The notes under the pieces: generated by a model
The model's input: the letters and a program-made list of their open reading frames with translations, nothing else
Database searches by the model: none
Told to the model about the DNA's origin: nothing
Position numbers and translations under genes: made by a program
Shown: piece after piece, positions 22,853 to 31,708 of the stretch
Position numbering within the stretch: the stretch's first letter is position 1
How the letters are laid out: every line of letters begins with the position of its first letter
From: Demequina aestuarii
Lineage (GTDB): Bacteria; Actinomycetota; Actinomycetes; Actinomycetales; Demequinaceae
Length of the DNA stretch: 64,000 nt
NCBI RefSeq assembly: GCF_000975095.1
Contig: NZ_BBRD01000001.1
Location: 486,714 to 550,713 of the forward strand
Direction of reading: 5' to 3'

Positions 22853-25800
22853 GTGACGTTCGACGACGACCGCCGTTCGACCCCACCGCGCCCGATGCAG
22901 GCTCCGCGGCGCCGCTCTCCGATGCTTGTGACAGGGATCGTGGTGGCCGTGCTCGTGGTCCTCACGATCATCGCTGCACAGGTGTGGACGGAGATCGCCT
23001 GGTATCGCCAGCTCGGCTTCACTGAGGTGCTCACCACTCAGTGGATCACGCGTGCGGTCCTCTTCGTCGGCTTCGGCCTCATCGCCGCCCTCGCGGTGTG
23101 GATCACGCTCTGGGTCGCCCGTCGGGTGCGGCCCGCAGTGACGGGCAAGCGCACCACGCTCGACCAGTATCGCGAGCAGATCCAGCCCCTCGAGAAGATC
23201 GCCATGGTGGCGCTGCCCGCCTTCGTCGGCATGATCGCGGGTCTCGCGATGTCCGCGCGGTGGGTCGACTTCCTCGCATGGCTGAACCACGAGGAGTTCG
23301 GGGTCGCCGATCCCGAGTTCGGCCTGGACGCGGCGTACTACGTCTTCACCCTTCCCGTGCTGCAGACGCTCGCCGGCTTCGTCCTCACCATCGCGATTCT
23401 GTGCACGATTCTCGCGGCGTTCGTGCACCTGCTCTACGGCGGCATCGGCGGCGGGCGGGGCTTCGTCGCTTCGGGCGGCGCGCGCATCCAGCTCGCGATC
23501 TCCGGCCTGATCATCATGCTCGGCATCGCCGCCAACTATTGGCTGGACCGGTTCGCCCTGCTCAACTCCGAGGAGGAGCGCTTCTACGGGGCCTCCTACA
23601 CGGACATCAACGCGATCCTGCCGGGGCGCACCATCCTGGTCGGTATCGCCATTCTGGTGGGCCTGCTGTTCCTCGCCGTCATCTGGCGCGGCGACTGGCG
23701 GATTCCCGCAGTCGGCGTCTCGCTGATGGTGCTGTCCGCCCTCGTGATCGGTGGCATCTACCCCGCGGTGGTCCAGCGCTTCCAGGTGGAGCCGAACGCG
23801 CAGTCGCTCCAGGAGCCCTTCATCCAGCGCAACATCGACGCCACGCAGTACGCCTACGGTCTCGACAACATCGAGACGATGCAGTACGAGGCGGCCACCG
23901 AGGCGGAGGCGGACGCGCTGCGCGCGAACGCGGAGACCACCACCCAGATCCGCCTGCTCGACCCCACCATCGTGGGCCCGGCGTTCCAGCAGCTTCAGCA
24001 GAACAAGCAGTACTACAACTTCGGCGATGAGCTCGCGGTGGACCGGTACACGATCGACGGCGAGTCACGCGACACGGTCATCGCGGTGCGAGAGCTCGAT
24101 CTCAATGGTCTGTCCGACGAGAACCGCAGCTGGGTGAACGACCACACCGTGTTCACGCACGGGTTCGGCGTCGTCGCCGCGTACGGCAACCGCACCACGA
24201 TCGACGGTCAGCCCGCCTTCTACGAGGGCAACATCCCGTCGAACGGCGGACTGGGCCCCTACGAGCCCCGCATCTACTTCGGCCAGACGCTGCCCGACTA
24301 CTCGATCGTGGGAGCACCAGCGGACACCAACCCCTGGGAGCTCGACTATCCGGACGACGACTCGCCCAACGGTCAGGTCAACACCACCTACGAAGGCGAG
24401 GGTGGCCCGAGCATCGGCACTCTCCTGGAGAAGGTGCTCTACGCGATCAAGTTCGGCGAGGAGCAGATCCTGTTCTCCGACCGCGTCACCAGCGAGTCGC
24501 AGATCCTGTACAACCGCGATCCGCTCGAGCGCGTCGCGAAGGTGGCGCCGTACCTCGAACTCGACCAGACCACCTATCCCGCCGTGGTCGACGAGGAGGT
24601 CGTCTGGGTCGTCGACGGCTACACGACCACGGGATCGTTCCCCTACTCCGCACCGGTGGAGGCGACCGGCGTGTTCGCCGGGTCGGAGAACTCCCAGTTC
24701 CCCACCTCGCTCAACTACGTGCGCAACTCGGTCAAGGCCACCGTCAACGCCTATGACGGCTCGGTGACGCTGTACGCATGGGACGAGGAGGACCCGATCC
24801 TCCAGACGTGGCAGAACATCTTCCCGAACGCGATCGAGCCGATGTCGGAGATCAGCAGCGATCTGATGAGCCACCTGCGCTACCCCGAGGACCTGTTCTC
24901 GATCCAGCGTCACCAGCTCCAGCGCTATCACGTCACCGATGCCTCGGCCTTCTACTCCGGGCAGGACATCTGGTCGACCCCCGCCGACCCGGTGCAGGCA
25001 GGCGAAGGTCTGCAGCCGCCGTACTACCTTTCGCTGCAGATGCCGGGGCAGGATGAGCCGTCCTTCTCGCTCACCAGCAACTTCATCCCTGGTGGAAACA
25101 CGGACCGCAACATCCTGACCGGCTACCTCGCGGTGGACTCCGAGACGGGATCGACCGCAGGCGAGGTGGCGGAGGACTTCGGCACGCTGCGGCTCCTCGA
25201 GCTGCCACGTGACACCACCATTCCCGGTCCGGGTCAGGTGCAGAACAACTTCAACTCGAACTCGGATGCGCAGACCACGCTGAACCTGCTCCGCCAGGGC
25301 GAGACTGACGTGGTCAACGGCAACCTCCTGACTCTTCCCGTGGGCGGCGGCCTGCTCTACGTGCAGCCCGTGTACGTCCAGTCCAGCGAGGGCACCCGAG
25401 TGCCGCTGCTGCGCAAGGTCTTCGTGGCCTTCGGCGACGAGGTGGGCTTCGCCGACACGCTCCAGGAGGCGCTCGACCAGGTCTTCGGCGAGGGCGCGGC
25501 CGATGGGGCTGTCGAGGACCCGCGGCCCCCGGCGGAGGACGGCGAAGCCGTCGCACCTGGCGAGGCCGGCGATGAGCCGGTCGAGGGCGACGAGCCCGCC
25601 GAGGGTGACGAGGCCCCGATCGACCCCGGCACGCTGACGGAGCTCGAAGCGGCGCAGGCCGACCTGCGGGACGCGCTCGAGCGCGCTCAGCAGGCGATTG
25701 CCGACGGCCAGACCGCGCTGCAGGCCAGTGACTTCACGGCCTACGGCACCGCACAGGACGAGCTCGCTGCGGCGCTGGAGGACGCGGTCGTCGCGGACGA

Positions 25801-25873
25801 GCGCATCGCCGCCATCCAGAGCGAGGCGGCCGGCGAGCCGGACGCCTCGCCGTCGCCCGAGCCTTCGCCGTGA
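22853..25873 (+). CDS. UPF0182 family large membrane protein
   Basis: A 1,006-residue UPF0182 (COG1615) protein with about seven N-terminal transmembrane segments (residues 20-310) and a large extracytoplasmic domain. The C-terminus (about 880-1006) carries an acidic Glu/Pro/Asp-rich linker and a short coiled-coil-like helix (ELEAAQADLRDALERAQQ), then a Pro/Ser tail. The function is unknown, though the family is nearly universal in Actinobacteria. GTG 22853 is preceded by GAAGGA at ribosome-site distance. It lies downstream of ylbL. A bidirectional hairpin separates it from the convergent GH16 gene. Confidence 0.93.
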   Translation: MTFDDDRRSTPPRPMQAPRRRSPMLVTGIVVAVLVVLTIIAAQVWTEIAWYRQLGFTEVLTTQWITRAVLFVGFGLIAALAVWITLWVARRVRPAVTGKRTTLDQYREQIQPLEKIAMVALPAFVGMIAGLAMSARWVDFLAWLNHEEFGVADPEFGLDAAYYVFTLPVLQTLAGFVLTIAILCTILAAFVHLLYGGIGGGRGFVASGGARIQLAISGLIIMLGIAANYWLDRFALLNSEEERFYGASYTDINAILPGRTILVGIAILVGLLFLAVIWRGDWRIPAVGVSLMVLSALVIGGIYPAVVQRFQVEPNAQSLQEPFIQRNIDATQYAYGLDNIETMQYEAATEAEADALRANAETTTQIRLLDPTIVGPAFQQLQQNKQYYNFGDELAVDRYTIDGESRDTVIAVRELDLNGLSDENRSWVNDHTVFTHGFGVVAAYGNRTTIDGQPAFYEGNIPSNGGLGPYEPRIYFGQTLPDYSIVGAPADTNPWELDYPDDDSPNGQVNTTYEGEGGPSIGTLLEKVLYAIKFGEEQILFSDRVTSESQILYNRDPLERVAKVAPYLELDQTTYPAVVDEEVVWVVDGYTTTGSFPYSAPVEATGVFAGSENSQFPTSLNYVRNSVKATVNAYDGSVTLYAWDEEDPILQTWQNIFPNAIEPMSEISSDLMSHLRYPEDLFSIQRHQLQRYHVTDASAFYSGQDIWSTPADPVQAGEGLQPPYYLSLQMPGQDEPSFSLTSNFIPGGNTDRNILTGYLAVDSETGSTAGEVAEDFGTLRLLELPRDTTIPGPGQVQNNFNSNSDAQTTLNLLRQGETDVVNGNLLTLPVGGGLLYVQPVYVQSSEGTRVPLLRKVFVAFGDEVGFADTLQEALDQVFGEGAADGAVEDPRPPAEDGEAVAPGEAGDEPVEGDEPAEGDEAPIDPGTLTELEAAQADLRDALERAQQAIADGQTALQASDFTAYGTAQDELAAALEDAVVADERIAAIQSEAAGEPDASPSPEPSP

Positions 25874-25911
25874 TCTGACGGCGCGGCACCGCTTCGGCGG
25901 GGTCGCGCCCC

Positions 25912-25942
25912 GCGGGTGGGCCGCATGAAGCGGTCCACCCGC
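25912..25942. terminator. Bidirectional hairpin between UPF0182 and GH16 genes
   Basis: GCGGGTGGGCCGC pairs with GCGGTCCACCCGC (13 pairs, one G-T) around ATGAA, between two convergent stops. It can act on either strand. Confidence 0.7.
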
Positions 25943-25944
25943 AG

Positions 25945-26883
25945 TCACAGCCTCGGGTGGTGTTCGCTCCCGTAGACGCGGATGTAGTCGACCAGCAGTT
26001 CCGCAGGGAACACTGAGGGGTCCGTGGGCGCGGACGCCCATGAGCCGCCCACCGCAAGGTTGACGAGGATGTGTTGAGGCTCGTCGAAGCTCCAGCGCTG
26101 GTCCTCGGCCAGGTCGTCAGGCGTGATCCGGTAGTAGACCTCGCCGTCGACGGAGAACTCGATGGACTCCGGCTCCCATGCGACGCGGTACACGTGCCAC
26201 TCGTCCGTCCAGCCGTCCTCGGAGTCCAGGGTGCCGCCCTGCTGCCAGTGACCGTCGATGCGAGTGGCGCCATGAACCGTCCCGTGCACGAGGTCCGCCT
26301 CGTCGACAAGCTCGACGATGTCGATTTCGCCCGCCCCCGGCCATGTCTCGCCGTCCTCCTCGTAGCGGCCCAGCATCCAGAAGGCCGAGAGCGTGCCGAG
26401 GCCGGCCGTCGCCTTGACCCGGCCCTCGACGCTGCCATAGCGGAACGCATCGACCGTCTCGATGCGGCCCGACGTGTAGTCCGTCCCGGTGCCATACGGG
26501 TCTTCCCACGTCTCCGCCCTCGCGGTGATGCGCAGGGCTCCGTCGCCGGTGAGCGAGACGTTCTCAGGGCGAGCGGTCCAGGACGTCAACGACTGACTGG
26601 GGTGAGAGGCGTAGTCGTTGACCAGCCACGTCTGGGAGTCGAGCAGGCTGCCGGCGGGCCCGTCGAACTCCTGCGACCATACGAGGGTCTCGGGATCGGC
26701 GCGCTCCGTGCCTCGGAACGGCAGTGGGGCGGGGCGGGACGGGGAGGGTGCCGGCGATGAGCTTGCTCGCTCGATCAGCCGCGGGGTGGCACTGCCCTCG
26801 ACAGCGTCATTCGGCGGCCCGGCGCACCCCGCAAGAATGATCGCGGGGACCGCCGCCAATCGAAGGGCGCTGCGAGGCATCAC
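25945..26883 (-). CDS. GH16 family glycoside hydrolase, lipoprotein
   Basis: A secreted lipoprotein of about 311 residues. The signal peptide ends in a lipobox (LAGC), followed by a Ser/Pro linker (about 40-60) and a GH16 concanavalin-like domain. The catalytic ExDxxE motif is GEIDIVE, with the nucleophile and acid/base Glu both present. GH16 enzymes of this type cleave beta-1,3- or beta-1,3/1,4-glucans (laminarin, lichenan). Being anchored to the membrane suggests surface degradation of environmental glucan. A TATAGT box lies six bases before GTG 26883 and nine before ATG 26880, which favours the GTG as a leaderless start. No sugar transporter is adjacent. Confidence 0.92.
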   Translation of the reverse strand: MMPRSALRLAAVPAIILAGCAGPPNDAVEGSATPRLIERASSSPAPSPSRPAPLPFRGTERADPETLVWSQEFDGPAGSLLDSQTWLVNDYASHPSQSLTSWTARPENVSLTGDGALRITARAETWEDPYGTGTDYTSGRIETVDAFRYGSVEGRVKATAGLGTLSAFWMLGRYEEDGETWPGAGEIDIVELVDEADLVHGTVHGATRIDGHWQQGGTLDSEDGWTDEWHVYRVAWEPESIEFSVDGEVYYRITPDDLAEDQRWSFDEPQHILVNLAVGGSWASAPTDPSVFPAELLVDYIRVYGSEHHPRL

Positions 26884-26889
26884 GCTCCG

Positions 26890-26895
26890 ACTATA
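26890..26895 (-). promoter_or_regulatory. -10 box, leaderless promoter of the GH16 gene
   Basis: TATAGT on the minus strand, six bases before the GTG-ATG start pair. It is the best -10 match among the leaderless promoters of the window. Confidence 0.6.
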
Positions 26896-26937
26896 AGCGG
26901 GCCGGCCGGTTGACGGTAGGGCCGGCGAGACGGGGAT

Positions 26938-26966
26938 TTGGTGGCTCGGCAAGCGTCCGGTAGAGT
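26938..26966 (+). promoter_or_regulatory. Promoter of the initiator tRNA gene
   Basis: TTGGTG (-35, 26938-26943), a 17-base spacer and TAGAGT (-10, 26961-26966), placing the start about seven bases before the tRNA. This is a good vegetative sigma match. Confidence 0.75.
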
Positions 26967-26979
26967 GAGTGATTGCCGA

Positions 26980-27053
26980 CGCGGGGTGGAGCAGTTCGGT
27001 AGCTCGCCGGGCTCATAACCCGGAGGTCGCAGGTTCAAATCCTGTCCCCGCTA
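26980..27053 (+). tRNA. Initiator tRNA-fMet (CAT anticodon)
   Basis: A 74-base cloverleaf with anticodon loop CTCATAA and three consecutive G-C pairs (GGG/CCC) in the anticodon stem, plus an unpaired C1-T72 at the acceptor end, both hallmarks of bacterial initiator tRNA. The T-arm is GCAGG-TTCAAAT-CCTGT. The 3' CCA is not encoded (the genome reads CTA), so it is added after transcription. Confidence 0.97.
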
Positions 27054-27062
27054 CTACAGCGA

Positions 27063-27096
27063 ACGAAAGCCCGGACCATCTGGTCCGGGCTTTCGT
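27063..27096. terminator. Terminator after tRNA-fMet
   Basis: A perfect 16-pair inverted repeat (arms at 27063-27078 and 27081-27096) separated by two bases, ten bases after the tRNA. The A-run and T-run are inside the stem, so it can work in both directions. Confidence 0.85.
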
Positions 27097-27135
27097 GCGT
27101 TCCCGGCGTGGGTGTGATGATGCCGCCCCTGCCCC

Positions 27136-27141
27136 TAGGCT
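27136..27141 (+). promoter_or_regulatory. -10 box, leaderless promoter of the APC permease
   Basis: TAGGCT, six bases before GTG 27148. No ribosome site is visible, consistent with leaderless initiation. Confidence 0.6.
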
Positions 27142-27147
27142 GTCGCC

Positions 27148-28488
27148 GTGACGCAGACCCGCCGGCTAGGACTCCTGGGAGCCACCGGAATCGGCGTCGG
27201 CTCGATGCTGGGCGCCGGAGTCTTCTCTGGCATGTGGGTGGACGTTCACGGTGCTGGCCCCTGGTATCTCGCGGCGATCGCGATCGCGGCACTCGTCGCG
27301 ACCGCGAACGCGCTGTCGACCGCACAGCTCGCCGCCCGCCATCCCGTGGCAGGCGGAGCCTACGCGTACGGGCGCGCCGAGCTCGGCGACTTCGCGGGTC
27401 GCCTCGCGGGCACCGCGTTCGTGGTCGGCAAGACGGCATCCGTGGGAGTGGGCGCGGCGGTGCTGGGGACATACGTGCTCCCGGGCCACCCCCAGTCGGT
27501 CGCGACGGCCGCGATCGTGGTGTGCTGGGCGCTCAACGCGCGAGGAATCACCCGCACCGCCGCCGGCGCGACCGCCATCGCGGTGGTGGTGAGCGCTGTG
27601 CTCGTGGTCCTGATCGTGCTCGGCGCCACCGCGGAGCAGTCGTTCGGATGGTTCTCCTCCGCGCCTCTCGTCGCGAACCCGGCCGATGCCGGGGCGGGCC
27701 TTCCCGCCGTGCTCACCGGCGCATCGGCCGCCTTCTTCGCGTTCGCAGGATATGCGCGCATCGCGACGCTGGGGGAGGAGGTCGTGAGCCCCGGGCGCAC
27801 GATCCCGCGAGCGATCGGCCTGGCGCTCGCATGGGTCCTCGTGCTGTACGTCGGGCTCGCGGTGGTGCTGAGCGATCTCTTCGATGACCGTGTGGCGGCG
27901 AGTTCCTCTGGTGTCGGCGATGACGCAGGCGTGGTGACGGCTGCGGCCGCGGAGCCCACTGCGGTGGCGGACGCGCCGATCGCCGTGCTCGCCAGCGCCG
28001 TCGGGATGCCGGTGGGGCTCGTGACGATCACGGCCGCGTTGGCGGTGGGCGGAGCGATGCTTGCCGTGATGGCGGGTGCGGGTCGCACGGCGATGGCGAT
28101 GGCGCGGGAACGCGACCTCCCCCTGGCTCTCGCCCACCAGGGCGTCCATGGTGCGCCGGTGCGAGCGGAGGCTGCGATCGCGGTCGGCGCGATCGCGCTG
28201 GTGTGGGCGCCAGGGATCGATCTGCTGCTCGTGTCGGTGGCGACCATCCTCACGTACTACGCCGTGGCGAACATCGCGGCGATGGCGCAGCGGAGGGCGC
28301 CCCGCACTGCCACGGTGAGGGTGCCGGTCGCAGTCTCGGGCGCCGGGCTGGTCGGTTCGCTCGTGCTCGGTGCAGTCGCGCTGGTGGGGTCCTCCGCGAC
28401 CGTGTGGCCGGCGCTCGTCGTCGCACTCGTCGTCGTGGGGTGGCCGTGGGTGCTGCGCGCTCGCGGTCGCCGCAGCACGGGCGCCTAG
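27148..28488 (+). CDS. APC-superfamily amino acid permease
   Basis: A 446-residue transporter with about 12 transmembrane segments. The substrate-site signature of transmembrane segment 1, GIGVGSMLGAGVFSG, is present at about residues 14-28, and GASAAFFAFAGYARIATLGEE marks segment 6, as in APC amino acid or polyamine carriers. The substrate is not determinable. A low-complexity Ala/Ser/Asp stretch (about 250-270) lies in an external loop. The start is set by the -10 box. It converges on the fluC operon with only 14 bases between stops. Confidence 0.88.
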   Translation: MTQTRRLGLLGATGIGVGSMLGAGVFSGMWVDVHGAGPWYLAAIAIAALVATANALSTAQLAARHPVAGGAYAYGRAELGDFAGRLAGTAFVVGKTASVGVGAAVLGTYVLPGHPQSVATAAIVVCWALNARGITRTAAGATAIAVVVSAVLVVLIVLGATAEQSFGWFSSAPLVANPADAGAGLPAVLTGASAAFFAFAGYARIATLGEEVVSPGRTIPRAIGLALAWVLVLYVGLAVVLSDLFDDRVAASSSGVGDDAGVVTAAAAEPTAVADAPIAVLASAVGMPVGLVTITAALAVGGAMLAVMAGAGRTAMAMARERDLPLALAHQGVHGAPVRAEAAIAVGAIALVWAPGIDLLLVSVATILTYYAVANIAAMAQRRAPRTATVRVPVAVSGAGLVGSLVLGAVALVGSSATVWPALVVALVVVGWPWVLRARGRRSTGA

Positions 28489-28502
28489 CTGCCCCGCCCA
28501 CG

Positions 28503-28874
28503 TCAGACCAGTGCCAGGCCCACGGTCCATCCGAGTGCCGCGGCCCCGAGGCCGGTGGCGAGCGTGGCACCCACGTACGCGGCCAGCGCACGCGTGCGCC
28601 CCTCGCGCCACAGGATCACCGCATCGACCGCGAGGGTGGAGAAGGTGCTGAGGCCCCCCGCGACGCCTCCGCCCAGCACGAGCAGCCAGCCCGCACCCAC
28701 GCCGCCGTCCACGACGGTCGCGGCGACGCACCCCAGCAGCGCTGAGCCCGCGATGTTGGACACGATCGTGGGCCACGGGAACCTGCCGTGACGGTCGAGC
28801 CGACTGATGGCGTAGCGGAGCGTCGCGCCCGTCCCGCATCCGAGCACCGCGACGAGGAACAGCGTGGGCGTCAT
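28503..28874 (-). CDS. Fluoride channel FluC (CrcB), second copy of a pair
   Basis: A 123-residue, four-helix membrane protein of the CrcB/Fluc family, exporting fluoride passively. Conserved features include GCGTGATLRYAIS (helix 1, Gly-Arg), SNIAGSALLG (the pore Asn) and GLSTFSTLAVD (phenylalanine box). Its ATG overlaps the stop of the upstream paralogue (ATGA), so the two are co-translated. Tandem fluC genes in Gram-positive bacteria usually encode obligate heterodimers, in which each subunit contributes one pore. Confidence 0.92.
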   Translation of the reverse strand: MTPTLFLVAVLGCGTGATLRYAISRLDRHGRFPWPTIVSNIAGSALLGCVAATVVDGGVGAGWLLVLGGGVAGGLSTFSTLAVDAVILWREGRTRALAAYVGATLATGLGAAALGWTVGLALV

Positions 28875-29275
28875 GACGCGGCCTCCTCGCGACGCTCGTG
28901 AGCGAGCGCGATTCTGACGCCGACGAGCCAACCAGCCGCCGCGACGGCCACGGAGGACACGAGGGTCGCGAGCAGCAGGGCCACCGCCAGCGGGGCTCCT
29001 GCCTCAGAGACCCACGGCAGCGCGGCGAGCGCCGAGAACGTCGTGAACGCTCCGAGCGCGCCGGTGCCCACGAGCGGCACCCACCAGCGTGCGCCCTGCA
29101 CCAGCACCCAGGCCGCAAGAATGCCGAGGCCGAAGGCGCCGATGAGGTTGATCGCGACGATGTCGAGCGGGAGCCCAGCGCCGGTCGACGGCACCCATTC
29201 GTCGATGCCGAGCCGGAGGGCACCTCCGAGACAGCCGCCCACGAAGACCGCGAGAGGCGCGCGCGCCGACGTCAC
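28871..29275 (-). CDS. Fluoride channel FluC (CrcB), first copy of a pair
   Basis: A 134-residue Fluc protein with GGCLGGALRLGIDEW, INLIGAFGLG and GAFTTFSALAAL motifs. The start is GTG 29273-29275, overlapping the stop of the DUF2505 gene (GTGA). It has longer loops and a more charged C-terminus than the second copy, as expected for a heterodimer partner. No fluoride riboswitch is visible, but the operon starts further upstream with DUF2505. Confidence 0.92.
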   Translation of the reverse strand: MTSARAPLAVFVGGCLGGALRLGIDEWVPSTGAGLPLDIVAINLIGAFGLGILAAWVLVQGARWWVPLVGTGALGAFTTFSALAALPWVSEAGAPLAVALLLATLVSSVAVAAAGWLVGVRIALAHERREEAAS

Positions 29276-29766
29276 CGCCGCGCGAGCCACTCGTCCGCGA
29301 CCGTGAGCTCCTCGCGCAGCGCCTTCACGACGGCGCTGGCCACCGCCTTCTCGATCATGGGCCCGACGAGCGGGATCCTGACGGACACCGTGCCATCGGC
29401 CGTGAAGCGCGTGTCGTCGCCGTCGGGGTCGAGTCGCAGCGACCCCGCAGCATGGCCGGGAGTGCCCACGATCTCCACCGCGAACGTGCCCGTGCGGGTG
29501 TCGCCGGTGGCGGGGTCCCACACCTCGGTGTAGCGCACATTCAGCTGCGATCCGACGAACGAGCGGAACTCGGCCGGGATCGTGGAAGCGGGGACCGACT
29601 GGCGAACCGACACCGAGAATCCGGTCGCGGGGGTGCCGTCCACGATCGCGTCGGCGTGCGCGGCGCCAGCGGCGTCGCTGCGGGCGCTCGCGAATGCGGG
29701 ATCGGCCAGGAGAGCGGAGATGTCGTCCGGGGTGGCGGCGAAAACGTGGGTGTGTGAGATGTCCAT
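29272..29766 (-). CDS. DUF2505 (SRPBCC-like) protein
   Basis: A 164-residue cytosolic DUF2505 protein. The N-terminal DISHTHVFAATPDDISALLADPAF resembles the START/SRPBCC opening helix-strand, and the C-terminal segment IPLVGPMIEKAVASAV is characteristic of DUF2505. These folds bind hydrophobic ligands or lipids. The actual ligand is unknown. It is the first gene of a three-gene operon with two fluC genes (stop-start overlaps). A ribosome site TAAGGA precedes the ATG. The functional link to fluoride export is an inference from operon structure only. Confidence 0.88.
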   Translation of the reverse strand: MDISHTHVFAATPDDISALLADPAFASARSDAAGAAHADAIVDGTPATGFSVSVRQSVPASTIPAEFRSFVGSQLNVRYTEVWDPATGDTRTGTFAVEIVGTPGHAAGSLRLDPDGDDTRFTADGTVSVRIPLVGPMIEKAVASAVVKALREELTVADEWLARR

Positions 29767-29812
29767 GATGTTCCTTACGAGGTGGGATCAGCGTATCGCG
29801 CCTCCCATTGCC

Positions 29813-29818
29813 TAGGGT
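29813..29818 (+). promoter_or_regulatory. -10 box, leaderless promoter of pdtaS
   Basis: TAGGGT, seven bases before GTG 29826, which supports that GTG over the upstream in-frame GTG at 29817 and the other near-start codons in the same frame. Confidence 0.55.
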
Positions 29819-29825
29819 GGTCCCT

Positions 29826-31274
29826 GTGGCAGCACTTCGAGAGACAGCAGAACGATTCGGCCCATTGACGGATGCGGAGGCGGACAGGCTCGCGTTGCTC
29901 GCGGGGGACTGGCAGATCATCGCCGATCTGTCCTTCGCCGACCTCGTGATGTGGCGTCAGGTGCCCGAGGGCTTCGTCGCGATCGCGCAGTGCCGGCCGT
30001 CCACGGGCCCGACCGTCCATCAGGACGACGTGGTCGGCACCAAGGCAGCTGCGGGGCGCGTCGCTCACCTCCAGCGCGCACTCGACGAGGGCGGCATCAT
30101 CGCGTCTCGCGAGCCCCGTTGGGACGAGACATACGCGGTGCGTGAGGACGCGTTGCCGGTGGTGATGAACGGGAAGGCCATCGCGGTCCTCACCCGTGAG
30201 GTGTCTCAGGCGGTGTCGCGCTCCTCGAGCCGTCTCGAGTTGAATTACAAGGGTGCTGCGGACGACCTTCTGCACATGATCACGCGGGGGGAGTTCCCGG
30301 TGCAGACGTCCGTGACGGGCCCCCGACGCGGCGCGCCGCGAGTGGGGGACGGCGTCCTGAGGCTCGATGCCGCCGGGCACGTGACCTATGCGAGCCCCAA
30401 TGCGCTGTCGTGCTTCCACCGCCTGGGCGTGACGGGCTCGCTCATGAACCGCTCGCTCCCGCGCGTGACGAGCGAGGTCGTGCTCGACAAGGGACACATC
30501 GACGAGACCCTGGCGATGGTGGTGATGGGCCGTGCGGCGTGGCGCACGGATCTCGAGGCGAACGGAGCCTGCCTGTCGCTACGGGCCATCCCCGTGACGG
30601 AGCAGGGGGAGCGCACCGGTGCGGTGCTGCTGTGCCGCGACGTCAGCGAACTGCGCCGACGCGAGCGTGAACTCATCACCAAGGACGCGACTATCCGCGA
30701 GATCCACCACCGCGTCAAGAACAACCTGCAGACGGTCGCGGCGCTGCTGCGCCTGCAGTCACGCCGTGTCGAGGCGCCGGAGGCGAAGGAGGCGCTCGCC
30801 GAAGCAATGCGACGCGTGTCGACCATCGCGCTCGTCCACGAGACGCTGTCGGGCACGCTGGACGAGCTCGTGAACTTCGACGACCTGGCGCAGCGGTCGA
30901 TGCGCATGGCTGCCGACGTCGCCTCGCCGGGCGTGCAGGTGAAGATCGTCCGCGATGGGGACTTCGGCCTGGTGCCGGCGCAGTTCGCATCGTCGCTCGC
31001 ACTCGTCATCACGGAACTCGTCACCAACGCCGTCGAGCACGGGTTCGAGGGACGGGAGTTCGGCACGATCACGGTGGCGGCGGCGCGCGAGAACGATCGC
31101 CTTCACGTCTCGATCAAGGATGACGGCGTGGGTCTTGCGGGCGAGCCGTCGGGGCTCGGGTCACAGATCGTCCGCACGCTGATCGAGAACGAGCTGTCGG
31201 GCTCGATCACGTGGACGCGGCTCGACGGCGGTTCCGTCGTCGAGCTCGACGCCCTGGTGGGCGACGAGCGCTGA
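29826..31274 (+). CDS. pdtaS: PdtaS sensor histidine kinase
   Basis: A 482-residue soluble histidine kinase of the HisKA_2 type. The N-terminal GAF-like domain begins with GDWQIIADLSFADLVMW and contains CRPSTGPTV; a PAS domain follows (about 175-280), then the H-box EIHHRVKNNLQTV (phospho-His 294 or 295) and an HATPase domain (ELVTNAVEHG, DDGVGL, GLGSQIV). In mycobacteria PdtaS phosphorylates the ANTAR RNA-binding regulator PdtaR and responds to copper and nitric oxide. pdtaR is not in this window. It is next to whiB1, as in M. tuberculosis. Confidence 0.95.
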   Translation: MAALRETAERFGPLTDAEADRLALLAGDWQIIADLSFADLVMWRQVPEGFVAIAQCRPSTGPTVHQDDVVGTKAAAGRVAHLQRALDEGGIIASREPRWDETYAVREDALPVVMNGKAIAVLTREVSQAVSRSSSRLELNYKGAADDLLHMITRGEFPVQTSVTGPRRGAPRVGDGVLRLDAAGHVTYASPNALSCFHRLGVTGSLMNRSLPRVTSEVVLDKGHIDETLAMVVMGRAAWRTDLEANGACLSLRAIPVTEQGERTGAVLLCRDVSELRRRERELITKDATIREIHHRVKNNLQTVAALLRLQSRRVEAPEAKEALAEAMRRVSTIALVHETLSGTLDELVNFDDLAQRSMRMAADVASPGVQVKIVRDGDFGLVPAQFASSLALVITELVTNAVEHGFEGREFGTITVAAARENDRLHVSIKDDGVGLAGEPSGLGSQIVRTLIENELSGSITWTRLDGGSVVELDALVGDER

Positions 31275-31295
31275 CGGCGAAAGGGCCGAGCCGCA

Positions 31296-31311
31296 GGGCC
31301 GCGAACGGCCC
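31296..31311. terminator. Hairpin between pdtaS and whiB1
   Basis: GGGCCG-CGAA-CGGCCC, a perfect six-pair stem with a stable tetraloop, in the 56-base gap between convergent pdtaS and whiB1. Confidence 0.6.
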
Positions 31312-31330
31312 GACAGCGAGTGCTCTGCGG

Positions 31331-31585
31331 CTACTTGGCGGCGCGGCGCGCGCGAGCGGCGCGGCGCTTGAGGGAGCGGCGCTCGTCCTCGGACAGGCCA
31401 CCCCAGACGCCGGAGTCCTGGTTGTGCTCCATCGCCCACTGCAGGCACATGTCGCGCACCTCGCAGGTGTTGCAGACGGCCTTGGCCTTCTCGATCTGCA
31501 CGAGTGCCGGCCCGGTGTTGCCGACGGGGAAGAACAGCTCGGGGTCGTCAACATCTAGACAGGCTGCATTGTTACGCCAATCCAT
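31331..31585 (-). CDS. whiB1: WhiB1 iron-sulfur transcription factor
   Basis: An 84-residue Wbl protein nearly collinear with mycobacterial WhiB1. The 4Fe-4S ligands are C9, C38, C41 and C47, followed by the GVWGG turn and a basic DNA-binding tail (KRRAARARR). WhiB1 is an essential, NO-sensitive partner of the vegetative sigma factor. The AGGAGG ribosome site is strong. The upstream region (31586-31750) is unusually AT-rich for this genome and contains two palindromic elements. Confidence 0.97.
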   Translation of the reverse strand: MDWRNNAACLDVDDPELFFPVGNTGPALVQIEKAKAVCNTCEVRDMCLQWAMEHNQDSGVWGGLSEDERRSLKRRAARARRAAK

Positions 31586-31677
31586 GGTTCCTCCTGGGTT
31601 TGGAGGCGCAGCAAAGCCCTCAAGTGTGGTGGGGGGATGCCGCTGCCATCGCGGAATTCACTGGTCCAAGGCTCTCA

Positions 31678-31687
31678 TTGTTAACAA
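31678..31687. promoter_or_regulatory. AT-rich palindrome TTGTTAACAA upstream of whiB1
   Basis: A perfect 10-base palindrome about 95 bases upstream of the whiB1 start, in a 70% GC background. It could be an operator or part of the promoter. No protein can be assigned. Confidence 0.4.
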
Positions 31688-31708
31688 CAGATGACAAGGG
31701 GGTATCGG

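Noticed and set aside
28871..29920. A 349-residue minus-strand fusion including the first FluC
   Set aside because: The upstream part is frame read-through across the DUF2505 gene; the GTG at 29275 overlapping the DUF2505 stop is the natural start.
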